Source of the DNA: Austropuccinia psidii
Lineage: Eukaryota; Basidiomycota; Pucciniomycetes; Pucciniales; Sphaerophragmiaceae
Length of the DNA stretch: 64,000 nt
Direction of reading: 5' to 3'
Assembly: GCA_023105745.1 (NCBI GenBank)
Contig: JALGQZ010000018.1
Span: forward strand, 16,811,773-16,875,772
Of this stretch, positions 1 to 10,631 are shown piece after piece. How positions within the stretch are numbered: the stretch's first letter is position 1; every line of letters begins with the position of its first letter. The notes under the pieces were generated by a model. The model saw only the letters and a program-made list of their open reading frames with translations, was not told where the DNA came from and made no database searches. Both the position numbers and the translations under genes were made by a program.

Positions 1-1145
1 AGTCTGACAACAGAAAAGCCGATTATGGCATCATTGAACCCTGGTTTAGACCAAAAAGGGCTGGTTTAAGCCATTTTTACCCATTTTAAACCCTTAAATC
101 AGCCATTACTATACCAATACCTGGTCTACAGCCTTCAAAACACGTCATAATATGTGTAAGAGACGTAGAAACCAGTTAAAACTGTTTTTAGTATGATGGT
201 TTTATCTTAAGGGTAGTTTTACGCTCTTGGCAACAGCTAAAACTACCCCACTTGGTATCAAAACCCCATCATCAATTGAGTCCACAGACCCTGTAGCTCA
301 ATTCCAGGCCAAAAGTGATGAACCTTTGCGTGAATTGTGACACCACACACCTGTCAGCAAGGATTTTGGGGGTCTAGCTCCCCCTTAGAGCTGGAGTTCC
401 TTTTCCCCCCCAAATTTAATCTTTCCAATTTATTTTTCCTTTAATTCCTCATCATGTATTACACTTATAATTTACATATGTAATTCAATTGTATTGTACA
501 GTAAAATACAGTAATAATTGATACCTCATATGTAAATCAAAGCTCACTTATGTGATACATGTGCACATTTTGACATTTCAATTGAATTCAATTGAAAATA
601 CTTCAATTCCTCATAACTTCTAAACTAAACACAACATCTCAATTTTAACACAGATTTTGATGGTTAGCACCACATGTGGTGAGAATTAAATTAAAGTTTT
701 GAGGATTTTCAATTTTGGTATTGAAAATACTAAAAACTTAATTTAAGCTTATTTAGAGTTGAGTTACAAAATTTTCACTCAGAGGTGACCCCACCTGATT
801 TTTTATGAGGAATCCAATGGTGAAATAATTTTTATATGTTTATTTATTGAATATGAAGCTATAATATTTTTTATTCAACTTTTTTCCAAATTTATTTATT
901 TTTTTACAATTTTGTTGAAATTCATTTTTACTTAATTTTTTCAGTATAAATGTAATTTTATAATTTCAAAATTTAATGTAATTTTATTTTTAAATGGTAA
1001 TTAAATTTTTAATTTTGAATATAATTTTATATTTATATTTTTATTTTTATTATAATAATATAAATAAATTTATTTTATTTATATTTATATGTTAATTCTG
1101 TATTTGTGGTCTTTTGGGTATATGAAATTACCTCTAAGGCTCACA
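1..1145 (-). mobile_element. Family A LTR, partial, cut by window edge
   Basis: On the minus strand this begins with TGTGAGCC at 1145, the same terminus as the complete family A LTR at 61350, and runs off the left edge. It abuts the truncated integrase of copy A1 directly: no polypurine tract separates them, unlike the LTR at 10608. It is therefore either the 3' LTR of A1 after a deletion, or the 5' LTR of another family A element inserted into A1 integrase. The far end is outside the window, so the two cannot be told apart. Confidence 0.85.
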
Positions 1146-3373
1146 ATATTCCATATCAGAAGAGCTGTATCCATTGCTTTATCATCCTTGTGGCATGGTA
1201 AAAAGATTGGAGCTTTACTGAATCTGTCCACAATCACTAGGCAAGCATTATAACTTCTGTCACCTCCGGGTGGTAGGCCAGTTACCCAATCCATATGGAA
1301 AATTTTGCAAGGCTTGCTTGGTTGTTGGATTTTTATCATATTTCCAAGTCTCTTTCCAGTGGATTTATTTGCCTTTTGGCATCTGTCACAGGTTTTGCAA
1401 TACTTTGCAACATCTTTTTGCCACATTCGCCACCATATGCAGGTCTTTACTTTCTCTCTTGTTCTGTCTTCAGACAGATGTCCTGAAAAGGGGCTATCAT
1501 GGCATTCTTTTAGTACAAGATTGATTAATGACCTTTCCACAACTGTCATGACACATGTGTGCTTGGTCCTGTGGTAAATTATACCATCCAGTAGGTGAAA
1601 TCTTCCTTCATCATGAGATTTTTTCCATACTTCATCCAAGGCATGTATTAGAGAGTTGTCTTTACAGTCTTTGTTAAGTAATTGGCATAAGATGCTAAAA
1701 TTCTTATCTTGAGTGTAACTATTTCTGACTTCTTCAAAGAAGGTGGTGTTCAAGTCTGTAACACTTATTCCGTCTATGGGGATTTGTGGTGAAGCTTCTT
1801 CTGGCACATAAGCAGGATTATCAATATTATTTGTTAATGGCCATCTGCTTAGTCCATCTGCATTCTTATGAATATTCCCATCCTCATGAACAATAGTCAT
1901 ATTTCCTTTATATTCTTGGATGGCTATTTGCCATCTGAGCATATTTCTGTTGGGTGTTTTCATGTTTAAAAGTGATTTGACAGCTGTACTATCTGTTATC
2001 ACCTCAAAAACACATCCCTCCAAGAGGTAGTTTAATTTCCCCAAGGCCCAGACAAGCTATAGATATTCCATTTGACCTGCCCCATATCTGGCTCCAGCTC
2101 TTTTGATTTTCCTGGATATGAAACATATGGGTCCTTCTACAGGTTTATCATTTATGATCTGAACTTGGTGAAGTGAAGCACCCAGCCCATCCACTGATGC
2201 ATCAATATACAATTTAAAAGGCAATCTAAAGTCTGGCATCAGTAAGAGTGGAGCAGTGGTCAAGGCTTCTCTTAGAGACTCAAAAGCTTTGACTCTGTCA
2301 ACAGTCATTTCAAATACTGTGTCTTTGTCACACAATTTATAGAGTGGTCTTGCTATGGATGCAAAATCTTTAATGTGTTGCCTGTAATATCCTGCAAAAC
2401 CTAAGAATGACTGAATTCCCTTCTTGTTCTGAGGCCTGGGTTTTAGAAATACTGCTGCAACTTTGTTTTTTTCAATTCCAAGGGACAAACCAGATACAAC
2501 ATGTCCTAGTGCTTTAAGTTCTTCAAATCCAAAATGGCATTTCTTTAAGGAGATTTTCTTGCTTACTGATTTAATTTTTGTCAAAACTCTGGACAATCTG
2601 TACATGTGCTCTTCCCAAGTCTTGGAACAGACAATAATGTCATCAATGTAAATGATTAACCATCCCTCTGAAAGTTCTTCAGGGAAGATGTAATTCATCC
2701 TTCTTTGGAAGTGTGAAGGTGCATTTTTGATACCAAAGGGCATTCTTAAATATTCATACACTCCAAAATGAACAATAATTCTCAAATATTTTCTTGCTCT
2801 TGGTGTTACCACATTTTGATGGAATCCTTTAAGGGCATCCATAGTGGTTATGTACACTGCTTGAGATATTTGAGGAAGGGAAATTTGGATTTTTGGTATT
2901 GGGTATCTGTCTGGAACAGTGTAAGTGTTCAGAGCTCTAAAGTCCCCAACCATTCTGGATTTTCCATTATGCCATGCCACTATGACTGGTGTAGGTATTT
3001 CTGCTCCTTCATTATGGCCAACTTTTCTTATTACACCAAGGTCTAGAAGCTCTTTGATATGAGTTTCCAGAGCTTCTCTTGACTTGTGTGCTCCTCTGTG
3101 GTCATACAAAAGGGAAGAAAGTTCATATTCTTGTTTATCAGTCAGACAAAGGCTTATTTCAGCCTCATTCAACTGTTCAGATTTGAACTTCTCCAATTGT
3201 AAGTTGACTTGTGATACTTTATTTAGTGTAATTTTTCTTTTAAATGGTAAAAAGGCATATTTCTGACGCTTATTGTCTCCAATAGTAAAGTATCTTTCTT
3301 TGTTGTTATTTAAATCTATTCCATACATGATTAAATAGTCACTTCCTTATATAAAATGGTTACTAAAGCAATT
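1146..3373 (-). pseudogene. Ty3/gypsy Pol remnant of copy A1 (RT, RNase H, partial integrase)
   Basis: The minus strand encodes, in order, the end of the protease region, reverse transcriptase with the catalytic YIDD box (2639-2650), RNase H, the integrase HHCC zinc finger and the first catalytic Asp (motif HMDWV). The frame then stops after motif [10 protein letters not shown] at the LTR junction, so the second Asp, the Glu and the chromodomain are missing. Stop codons interrupt the frame near 3374, 3335 and 2057, but no frameshift is seen. Compared with A2, about 38 codons are deleted in frame just before the RT core, near position 3090. The element cannot make active Pol. Family assignment is secure from the RT and integrase motifs. 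Confidence 0.93.
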
Positions 3374-5995
3374 TTACATAACAACAAATTCAAATGTGAT
3401 TCTCAAATTCCCATTATTGTGTGGGAATATGACATTGGTCTCAAAATTTCCTAATGCTTTCATTGGATTACTTGCCCTATTTAATTTTATACCATCAATT
3501 GGTAACAATTGGTCTTCAAAATTTGGTACACAACTCTCAAGAAAATATTTTCCAACACCAGAGCAGAAGGCTCCTGGGTCAAGCAAATGTTTGGTGGGCT
3601 TGTTGTCGATCACCACTTCTGTTATACAGGAGTTACCAGCTGTATAACCTTTCCCTCTGTTTGTTTTTGTTTTCATAAGTTTTGCATCTTCAACTTTTGA
3701 TAAATCCAGTTGACCATTGCTTAATTGTGGCAAGTGGGAATAAGATTCCATGATGTCAAAAGTGGCATTGATATTTTCTATATCTTTTGAAGATTCAGAA
3801 AATATGGATGACTTATCATATGAATTGTCTTCAATTATGTCATCTTTTTCAACATCAGGTTCCTTTTCAATGTCAATTTCATTTATTTTCCCCCTTTTTG
3901 GACATGTATTGGCTAGTTGGGTGGTGCTTTGGCAAATATGGCACTTTTTGACTGTATCTGCAGATTTATACTTAACATTATTAGAGTTTTCTTTGGGGTT
4001 TTTGTCCACAGAATCTTTCCAAGGTGTATTAAACCTTGTTTTGAGATTCACCCTACTAGAACCAATTTTGGTTCTGGTGGTTACTTCTAATATATTGATG
4101 ATATCCTCTGCTGAAGATTGTTCAGTAGTCCTGCTTTTGACAGCATGCTCTAAGTCACCTCCACATTGTCTCAGAATCTTTCTATGGATAATAAATTCTG
4201 ACATGTCAGGGTATAATGCTGCTAATCTGTGTTTTTGTTTGAAAAGACATGGTAATGATTTGTCTTTATCAGCATTATATTTGGCATATTCAAAGGCTGT
4301 TTCCACTTTAAACCTCCAAGCATCATTGGCCCATTTGTTGATAATTTGGGTTTTCCACAAAGTTCAACTTTGATGTCCATGTGCTTGTCTCAATTTGATA
4401 TACCATCTGGGAGGTGATTTGGTAAATAAGGTGTTAAACCTGGCTTTTACCAATCTTTCTGGTAATTGAAAGTCTTCCTTGATAATGTCAATACCTCTGA
4501 TGAATTCCATATGGTCATACTCTCCTTCACTACTGAAGTGAGGCCATTCCTTAAGTTTTGGAACTTCTTTCAAGAGTGCTTGGCCCATTGTTTGTTCCAA
4601 GTTATGAAAAGAAGTAGAAAATTCATTTTTTAATTGAGAATTTTCAATATCCAATACTTGTGGATTGGGAATCCCTGTACCCTCATTTTGATTTAGAGGT
4701 GTAGACATTCTTGGTAAGGTGTTTAGTAGTTGTTCAATATCATTAGTTTTACTATTGTTACACCTTTGTGAATTTCTTAATTCATGTTGTAAGCTTTGTA
4801 TAGAGGTTATGATATTCTTTTTATGATCATCCTCTTTATATGTCAGCTTATTCCATAATTCTGTTTGTTTAGTATTATCAGATATAACTTCATTTAACTT
4901 TATTGCTAATTTTGATATTTCCTCTTTTGAGGTATCAAAACACTTTTTCAAGGAAATTATATGTGTCTTTACTTCCGTGAATGACTTTGAAGTATAATCA
5001 AGAGCTTTCTTATTATCCTCTTTGATATTATTTATGGATTGTTTTATTCTTGTTTTAATCATGTCATCAATATTGAATTAAGAATATTTGTCTGTTAACT
5101 CCTTAATAATGGCAGATTGTTCATTTATCTTATTGCCAAAAGAATTATCATAATTGGAAGTTTTAATTGTTCTTAAAACCTTTTCAAAACATTTAAGTGT
5201 TTCATTGATTCAGCTCAGACTGAAGTTATGTGTTTTAAGATTGTCACAAATTGATGCATTTTTATCAGAAAGATGTCTTTTTACGTCAGTTATAGCTTCA
5301 TAAAACTCTGGAATAGAATCAAAAGTATCAGTCATCATTTCTGATATTTTAATCTGGCCACCTCTTTCTTTTGTAATTCCATCATTGTTCTGGGAATCTG
5401 AAACACATTTTCCATGGCATCCTGTTGAATTTTTGGAATTCTGTAGGCCTGGCTGTAAGGTTTGGTGGCTGGTGCCTTTCCTTTGCCCTTGTTTGGAACT
5501 TGTGGCTGCTTTTTCATGTTGGAATTGCTGCTGCTGGCCACTGGGGCTGTTTTTGGCACTTGCTTGGGTGGTGGAGGGTTGTTTTTCCTCCATTCTAGAG
5601 TCAAGAGCATCATGTTTTTCTTCTCCATCAATGGATGCCATCCATTGAGCAATTTGCAAGTATTGGGATGGCCGAGGAACTTTCTCACAGTCAGGTAGGA
5701 ATTCATGCAGTTTTTCCACAGATCTGCAAGGATCTGGTACTCCTTGTACTGCAGGGCATTGTTGTATGCTTTTTGGCTGGCTTTGTATGTCACTGAGGCT
5801 TCTTGTGGTGGTGTCAGCTCTTTGTGAAGGTAAAATGGTATTATCAGCATCAGAATGAACTATTTTAGTGGTTTGGAAGTCATAAACTGACCCTTTTCCT
5901 TCTGTACCTGGTTGGCTTCTTCCATAATCACGTCTATTACCTTTCTGGGAGCTGCTTGAGGGGTTATAGCTGGCTCCTGATCTGGTTGAAGGGAT
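3374..5995 (-). pseudogene. Gag precursor of copy A1 with N-terminal coiled-coil extension (frame a)
   Basis: This is the 5' part of the Gag-Pol frame of A1. It reads in one frame from about 5995 and has stops at 5210-5212 (TGA) and 4361-4363 (TGA replacing a conserved Trp). The first ~260 codons overlap ORF b. A Lys/Glu-rich region with coiled-coil character follows, about 5210-4650. Gag proper begins near the motif LKEWPHFSSEGEYDH. The zinc knuckle near 3950-3910 reads C-x2-C-x4-Q-x4-C, so the zinc-binding His is lost, and the protease motif near 3580 is DPG instead of DTG. The expected start codon is ATC here where copy A3 has ATG. The coiled coil is inferred from composition. Confidence 0.88.
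5335..5981 (-). pseudogene. Overprinted ORF b of copy A1, second exon
   Basis: This reading frame is offset from Gag-Pol frame a and lies wholly inside it. It encodes conserved patches shared with families B and C: an AYNNALQYKEYQILADLWK-like segment, a GWHPL motif, an APVASS stretch and a C-terminal block RIPKIQQDAMENVF before its stop at 5335. One TAG stop occurs near 5870, so this copy is broken. The exon joins the upstream exon at 6047-6244 through a 65-nt phase-1 intron. Function is unknown; I recognise no domain. It is called a gene because the same amino-acid pattern recurs in three diverged element families. Confidence 0.6.
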
Positions 5996-6046
5996 ATTTT
6001 ATGATCAAAAAGGCTTAAAATAGTATTTTTACGTCAAAGAACTTAC
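5982..6046 (-). other. Predicted 65-nt intron of ORF b, copy A1
   Basis: Donor GTAAGT lies at 6046-6041 and acceptor CAACCAG ends at 5982. Phase is 1. The same length, phase and splice sites occur in copies A2 and A3. In A3 the initiator ATG of the Gag-Pol frame sits inside this intron; here the corresponding codon is ATC. Confidence 0.65.
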
Positions 6047-6244
6047 TATTGGCCAAATTCTTAGCTTTCTGAAGGGTATTACTTCTATCCAAATTAATCA
6101 ATTCAGAAGATATTGGTTCAGGTTGGTTATTTTGAGTCACAATAACAGTACTATTATGGTCTGAGTTAACAGTACTGGCAGGAATAATGCTGGTGACTGT
6201 TGAGGCTGTTTCAATGTTTTCTTGTCTTAGCATGTTTTCAGACA
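6047..6244 (-). CDS. ORF b first visible exon, copy A1
   Basis: This 198-nt exon follows a pyrimidine-rich tract ending TTTTAG and is open throughout. It is Ser/Thr/Asn-rich, containing ENIETASTVTSIIPAS. The equivalent exon in A2 (17267-17464) and A3 (63415-63612) has exactly the same length. An ATG occurs four codons in, in A1 and A2, but is GTG in A3. An upstream donor AA-GTGAGG just before a T-rich intron is conserved in all three, so an earlier non-coding exon is likely. The true start codon is not settled. Confidence 0.55.
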
Positions 6245-6445
6245 CTAAAATTAATGAAAAAGCCAATTAATTAAGTAAAAAAAAGGTTATTTCAACAAAA
6301 GAAATAAAAATATACGCCTCACTTATGATATGAAAAAAATATTGTTTATTGGTTTTTTGAATTATAAGTATTTTTTTATACGTTTTTTTAAACTTTTCAA
6401 TAGAAGAAAAGGTTTAAAAAAGAGTAAAAAATAAGCACGTAAAAT

Positions 6446-6465
6446 ATCACAGCTGGGCCCCCAAA
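6446..6465 (-). other. Primer binding site of copy A1
   Basis: Directly inside the 5' LTR the minus strand reads TTTGGGGGCCCAGC, starting TGG after two T residues. The same site follows the 5' LTRs of A2, A3, B and C. I could not assign the tRNA. Confidence 0.8.
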
Positions 6466-8291
6466 TGTAAGGTGTGGATATGAAACTTTGCTTAAAATCA
6501 AGTACTTTTCCTGTCTTCAAAATTTGTATAAGGTAACAATCAATTAAAAATAGTAAAAAATATCATTTTTATGAGAAAACACGGCAATTCTATTGTTTAT
6601 AACCTTATTAGTATAAAAAAATAATATTTTAACGATTTATTGTATTACCAACAATCAAAATTTATCCCAAAAATACTCCACAAGAGATATTTAAGGCTAC
6701 AAAAGAAATTTCTTCAAGAGCAATTTCAATTGGAATTAATTGAGCAAAGAACTTCAAGCAATTAATTAAAGAACAAAGTCTTTAAAAGGAATTTCAGAGA
6801 GAAAATACGCCCAAAAGTGACCAGAGTGAATTTGGAAACAAAGTGACAAAGTTTACAGTGATGAAACATGCTTTAATTCACTTTTGGGGTGGTTCAGGGG
6901 TGAAAATTATTATAAGAGTTACAAACAATGATTACAATAATTTTTTCACGTGGTTAAAAGGATTAAAATGATTTAGAAATGGTGATTGGAATCTTTTATT
7001 GATTGGTTTAACAGTGTTTAAACTAATTATAAAAGGAAAAGATTCTAACATGAAGAGAAAAGTGGGGCAAAGAAGACATTCTTTTATAGCCATCAGTTTT
7101 CTTACTCCAAAAGTAAAATTTACTCTTGTCAGTCTTGAAAAACAGTCTGACAACAGATAAGCCAATTATGGCATCATTGAACCCTGGTTTAGACCAAAAA
7201 AGGGCTGCTTTAAGCCATTTTTAGCCATTTTAGACCCTTAAATCAGCCATTACCATAGCAATACCTGGTCTAGAGCCTTCAAAACACTTCGAAATGTGTG
7301 TAAGAGGCGAAGAAACCAGCTAAAACTGTTTTTACTAACATTGTTTCAACTTAAGGGTAGTTTTACCCTTTTGGCAGCAGTTAAAACTGCCCTGGTTGGT
7401 ATCAAAACCTCATCATCAATTGAGTCACAGACCCTGTGACTCAATTCCAGGCCAAAAGTGATGCACTTTTGCGTGGACTTTGACATCTCACGCCAGTCAG
7501 CAAGGATTTTGGGGGTCTGGCTCACCCTCAGAGCTAGAGTTCCTTCCCCCCCCAATTTTAATCTTTCCAATTTATTTTTTCCTTTAATTCCTCATCATGT
7601 ATTATACTTGTAATTTATATATGAAATTCAATTGAATTGTACAGTACAATACAGTAATAATTGATACCTTATATGTAAATCAAAGTTCACTTATGTAATA
7701 CACGCACACATCTTGACATTTCAATTAAATTCAATTGAAAATACTTCAATTCCTCATAAATTCTAAACTAAACACAACACCTCAATTTTAACACAAAAAT
7801 TTATGGTTAACACCACATGTGGTGTGAATTAAATTAAAGTTTTGAGGATTTTCAATTTTTGTATTGAAAATACTAAAAACTTAATTTAAGCTTATTTAGA
7901 GTTGAGCTACAAAAATTTCACTCAGAGGTGACCCCACTGAATTCTTTATGAGGAATCAAGTTGTGAAATAATTTTCATATGTTTATTTATTGGATAAAAA
8001 TTTATAATATATTTTATATAAATTCTTACCAAAAATATGTTAATTTCATAATTTTTATTAAAAATTCATTTTTACATAATTTTTACAAGTAAAAATGAAT
8101 TTTCATAATCTCAAATTTTATTGTAATTTTATATTTAAATTATAATTAAGTTTTTATTTTTAAATATAAATTTGTATTTATATTTTAAATTTTTATTTTT
8201 ATAATATAAATAAATTAATTTTATTTTTATTTATATCTTAATTTATCTTTTGTTGTCTTTTGCATATATAAAAATACCTCTAAGGCTCACA
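6466..8291 (-). mobile_element. 5' LTR of copy A1 (1826 bp)
   Basis: The minus strand runs TGTGAGCCT at 8291 to CCTTACA at 6466, the termini of family A. Length is close to the 1841 bp of A3 and the 1827 bp of the A2 3' LTR. It contains the TATA box at 7081-7089. Confidence 0.93.
7081..7089 (-). promoter_or_regulatory. TATA box in LTR of copy A1
   Basis: CTATAAAAG on the minus strand, conserved at the same place in the LTRs of A2 (9399-9407) and A3 (62568-62576). It probably sets the U3/R boundary about 30 nt downstream. Confidence 0.6.
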
Positions 8292-8781
8292 TTGGAGTCC
8301 CGAGACATTTTTTGTAGCCGACCAGAAATTATGAGGAATTCTGTAGGAGTGAACATAAAGTCAGAAACAAGTCAAAACAAAGAAATGAATTTTACCAATA
8401 CATCAATCCTGTCTCATTAGTATTGTCAACATCTTCAAGCTCTCAAAGGCTGATTACATCCTGTAGTTCACAGCAAGAAAAACCCAAAATCCTTGAGATT
8501 CACTGACCCAGCTTTATCATGAATCTGGAAAATCTTGATGCTATGTTGGAGCTTTAATTTATAAATCAATCACGTCAAAATCGCAAAGTTAACTTTGAGG
8601 AGGTTCTCCAACCTTTTGGAACAACTAATCAGTATGTGATTTCTTATGATCAATTTACAAATTTTTGCCTGTATAATCCATTGGTAGAGGGATTTTTTAA
8701 TTGAGGGTTAAGCAAATTTTTGGTGATTCTTTTACACACCATTACTTTTTGTTTGTTTGGTGATTGTTTCTTGGCCAAATT
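8292..8781. other. 490-bp spacer between two family A elements
   Basis: No convincing ORF, RNA gene or repeat boundary is seen here. It is the host or older-repeat DNA left between A1 and A2. Its five bases at the A2 edge (AAATT) are not repeated at the other end of A2. Confidence 0.6.
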
Positions 8782-10608
8782 TGTAAGTTGTGAATATGAA
8801 ATTTTGATTAAAAATCAAGTACTTTTCCTGTCCTCAAAATTTGTATAACATAAAATATAATTAAAAAATAGTATGAAATAGTATTTTTAAGAGAAAAAAC
8901 ACAAATCTTATTGTTTTTGGCTTTAGAAGTATAAAACAATAATATTATAAATATTTATTGTTTTAACACCAATAAAGATTCATCCAAAAATACTCTACAA
9001 GAGATATTTAAGACTACAAAATAAATTTCCTCAAGAGAAATTTCAATTGGAATTAATTGAGAAAAGAACTGCAAGAAATTAATTAAATAACAAAGTCTTT
9101 AAAAAGATATCTAAAGAGAACAAACACCCAAAAGTGACCAGAGTGAATTTGGAAACAAAGTGACAAAGCTAACAGTGATGAAAGATGCTTTAATTCACTT
9201 ATGGCGTAGTTCAACGGGGTAAAAATGATTATAGAGTTACAAATGATGATTATAATGATTTTTTCACGTGGTTAAAATATTTAAAATGATTTAAAAAGGG
9301 TGTTTGGAATCTTTTATCAATTGGTTTAACAGTGTTTAAGCTAATTATAAAAGGAAAAGATTCCAACATGAAGAGAAAAGTTGGGCAAAGAAGACATTCT
9401 TTTATAGCCATCAGTTTTCTTACTCCAAAAGTAACGTTTACTCTTGTCAGGCGTTAGAAACCCTTTGACAACAGAAAATTTAACTATGGCTTCATTGAAG
9501 CCTGGTTTAGACCAAAAAAGGGCTGGTTTTAGGCAATTTTTGCTATTTTTAACCATTTTAGACCCTTAAATCAGCCATTACTATAGTAATACCTGGTCTA
9601 GATCCTTCAAAACATGTGTGAATGTGTGTAAGAGACGTAGAAACCAGTTAAAACTCTTTTTATTGAGATTTTCTTTACTTAAGGGTAGTTTTACCCTCTT
9701 GGCAACAGTTCAAACTGTGCTGGTTGGTATCAAAACCTCATCATCAATTGAGTCACAGACCCTGTGACTCCATTCCCGGCCAAAAGTGATGAAATTTTGT
9801 GTGAATTTTGATATCCCATTCCTGTCAGCAAGGATTTTGGGGGTCTGGCTCCCCCTTGGAGCTAGAGTACCTTTTCCCCCCCAGAATTAATCTTTCCAAT
9901 TTATTTTTTCTTTAATTCCTGATCATGTAATATACTTGTAATTTACACATACAATTCAATTGAGTTTTGCAGTACACAACTTTAACAATTGATACCTAAT
10001 ATGTAAATTACATTTCACTTATGTAATACACACACACATTTTGACATTTCAATTGAAAATACTTCAATTCCTCATAACTTCTAAATTACACACAACACCT
10101 CAATTTTGACACAAAAATTGATGGTTAACACCACATGTTGTGTGAATTAAATTAAGGTTTTGCGGATTTTCAACTTTTGTACAGAAAATTCTAAAAACTT
10201 AATTTAAGCTTATTTATAGTTGAGTTACAGAAATTTTACTCAAAGGTGACCCCACCTTATTTTTTATGAGGAATCCAATCGTGAAGTAATTTTCTTAAGT
10301 TTGTTTATTGGATAAAATGTCATAATATATTCTATGTAACCTTTTACCAAAAATATATTAATTTCATTAATTTCATTAAAAATTCATTTTTACTTAATTT
10401 TTTCAAGTAAAAATTCAATTTCACAATTTTAAAATTTAATGTAATTTGTATTTTAAATTATAATTCAATTTTTATTTTTGTATATAAATGTGTATTTATA
10501 TTTTAATTTTTATTTTGATAATATAAATAAACTCACTTTATTTATATTTATATCTTATTTTGTTATTTGTGGTCTTTTGGGTATATGAAAATACCTCTAA
10601 GGCTCACA
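8782..10608 (-). mobile_element. 3' LTR of copy A2 (1827 bp)
   Basis: Minus-strand termini are TGTGAGCCT at 10608 and ACTTACA at 8782. It is followed at 10609 by a polypurine tract of the internal region, which identifies it as a 3' LTR. It is full length, unlike the 5' LTR of the same element at 17691-18245. Confidence 0.92.
9399..9407 (-). promoter_or_regulatory. TATA box in 3' LTR of copy A2
   Basis: CTATAAAAG on the minus strand, at the same place as in the other family A LTRs. Confidence 0.55.
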
Positions 10609-10626
10609 TTCCCTCACCTTGAAAAA
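10609..10626 (-). other. Polypurine tract of copy A2
   Basis: The minus strand reads CTTTTTCAAGGTGAGGGAA directly before the LTR, matching the purine-rich TTTTTGGTGG-type tracts next to the 3' LTRs of B and C. Confidence 0.7.
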
Positions 10627-10631
10627 GAATA

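Noticed and set aside
3750..4373. 207-codon plus-strand ORF over A1 gag
   Set aside because: It is antisense to the Gag frame, which has family-wide conservation. Its composition is that of a reverse-strand shadow.
7346..7570. 74-codon minus-strand ORF in the A1 LTR
   Set aside because: Lies in non-coding LTR sequence and is not kept open in the other family A LTRs.
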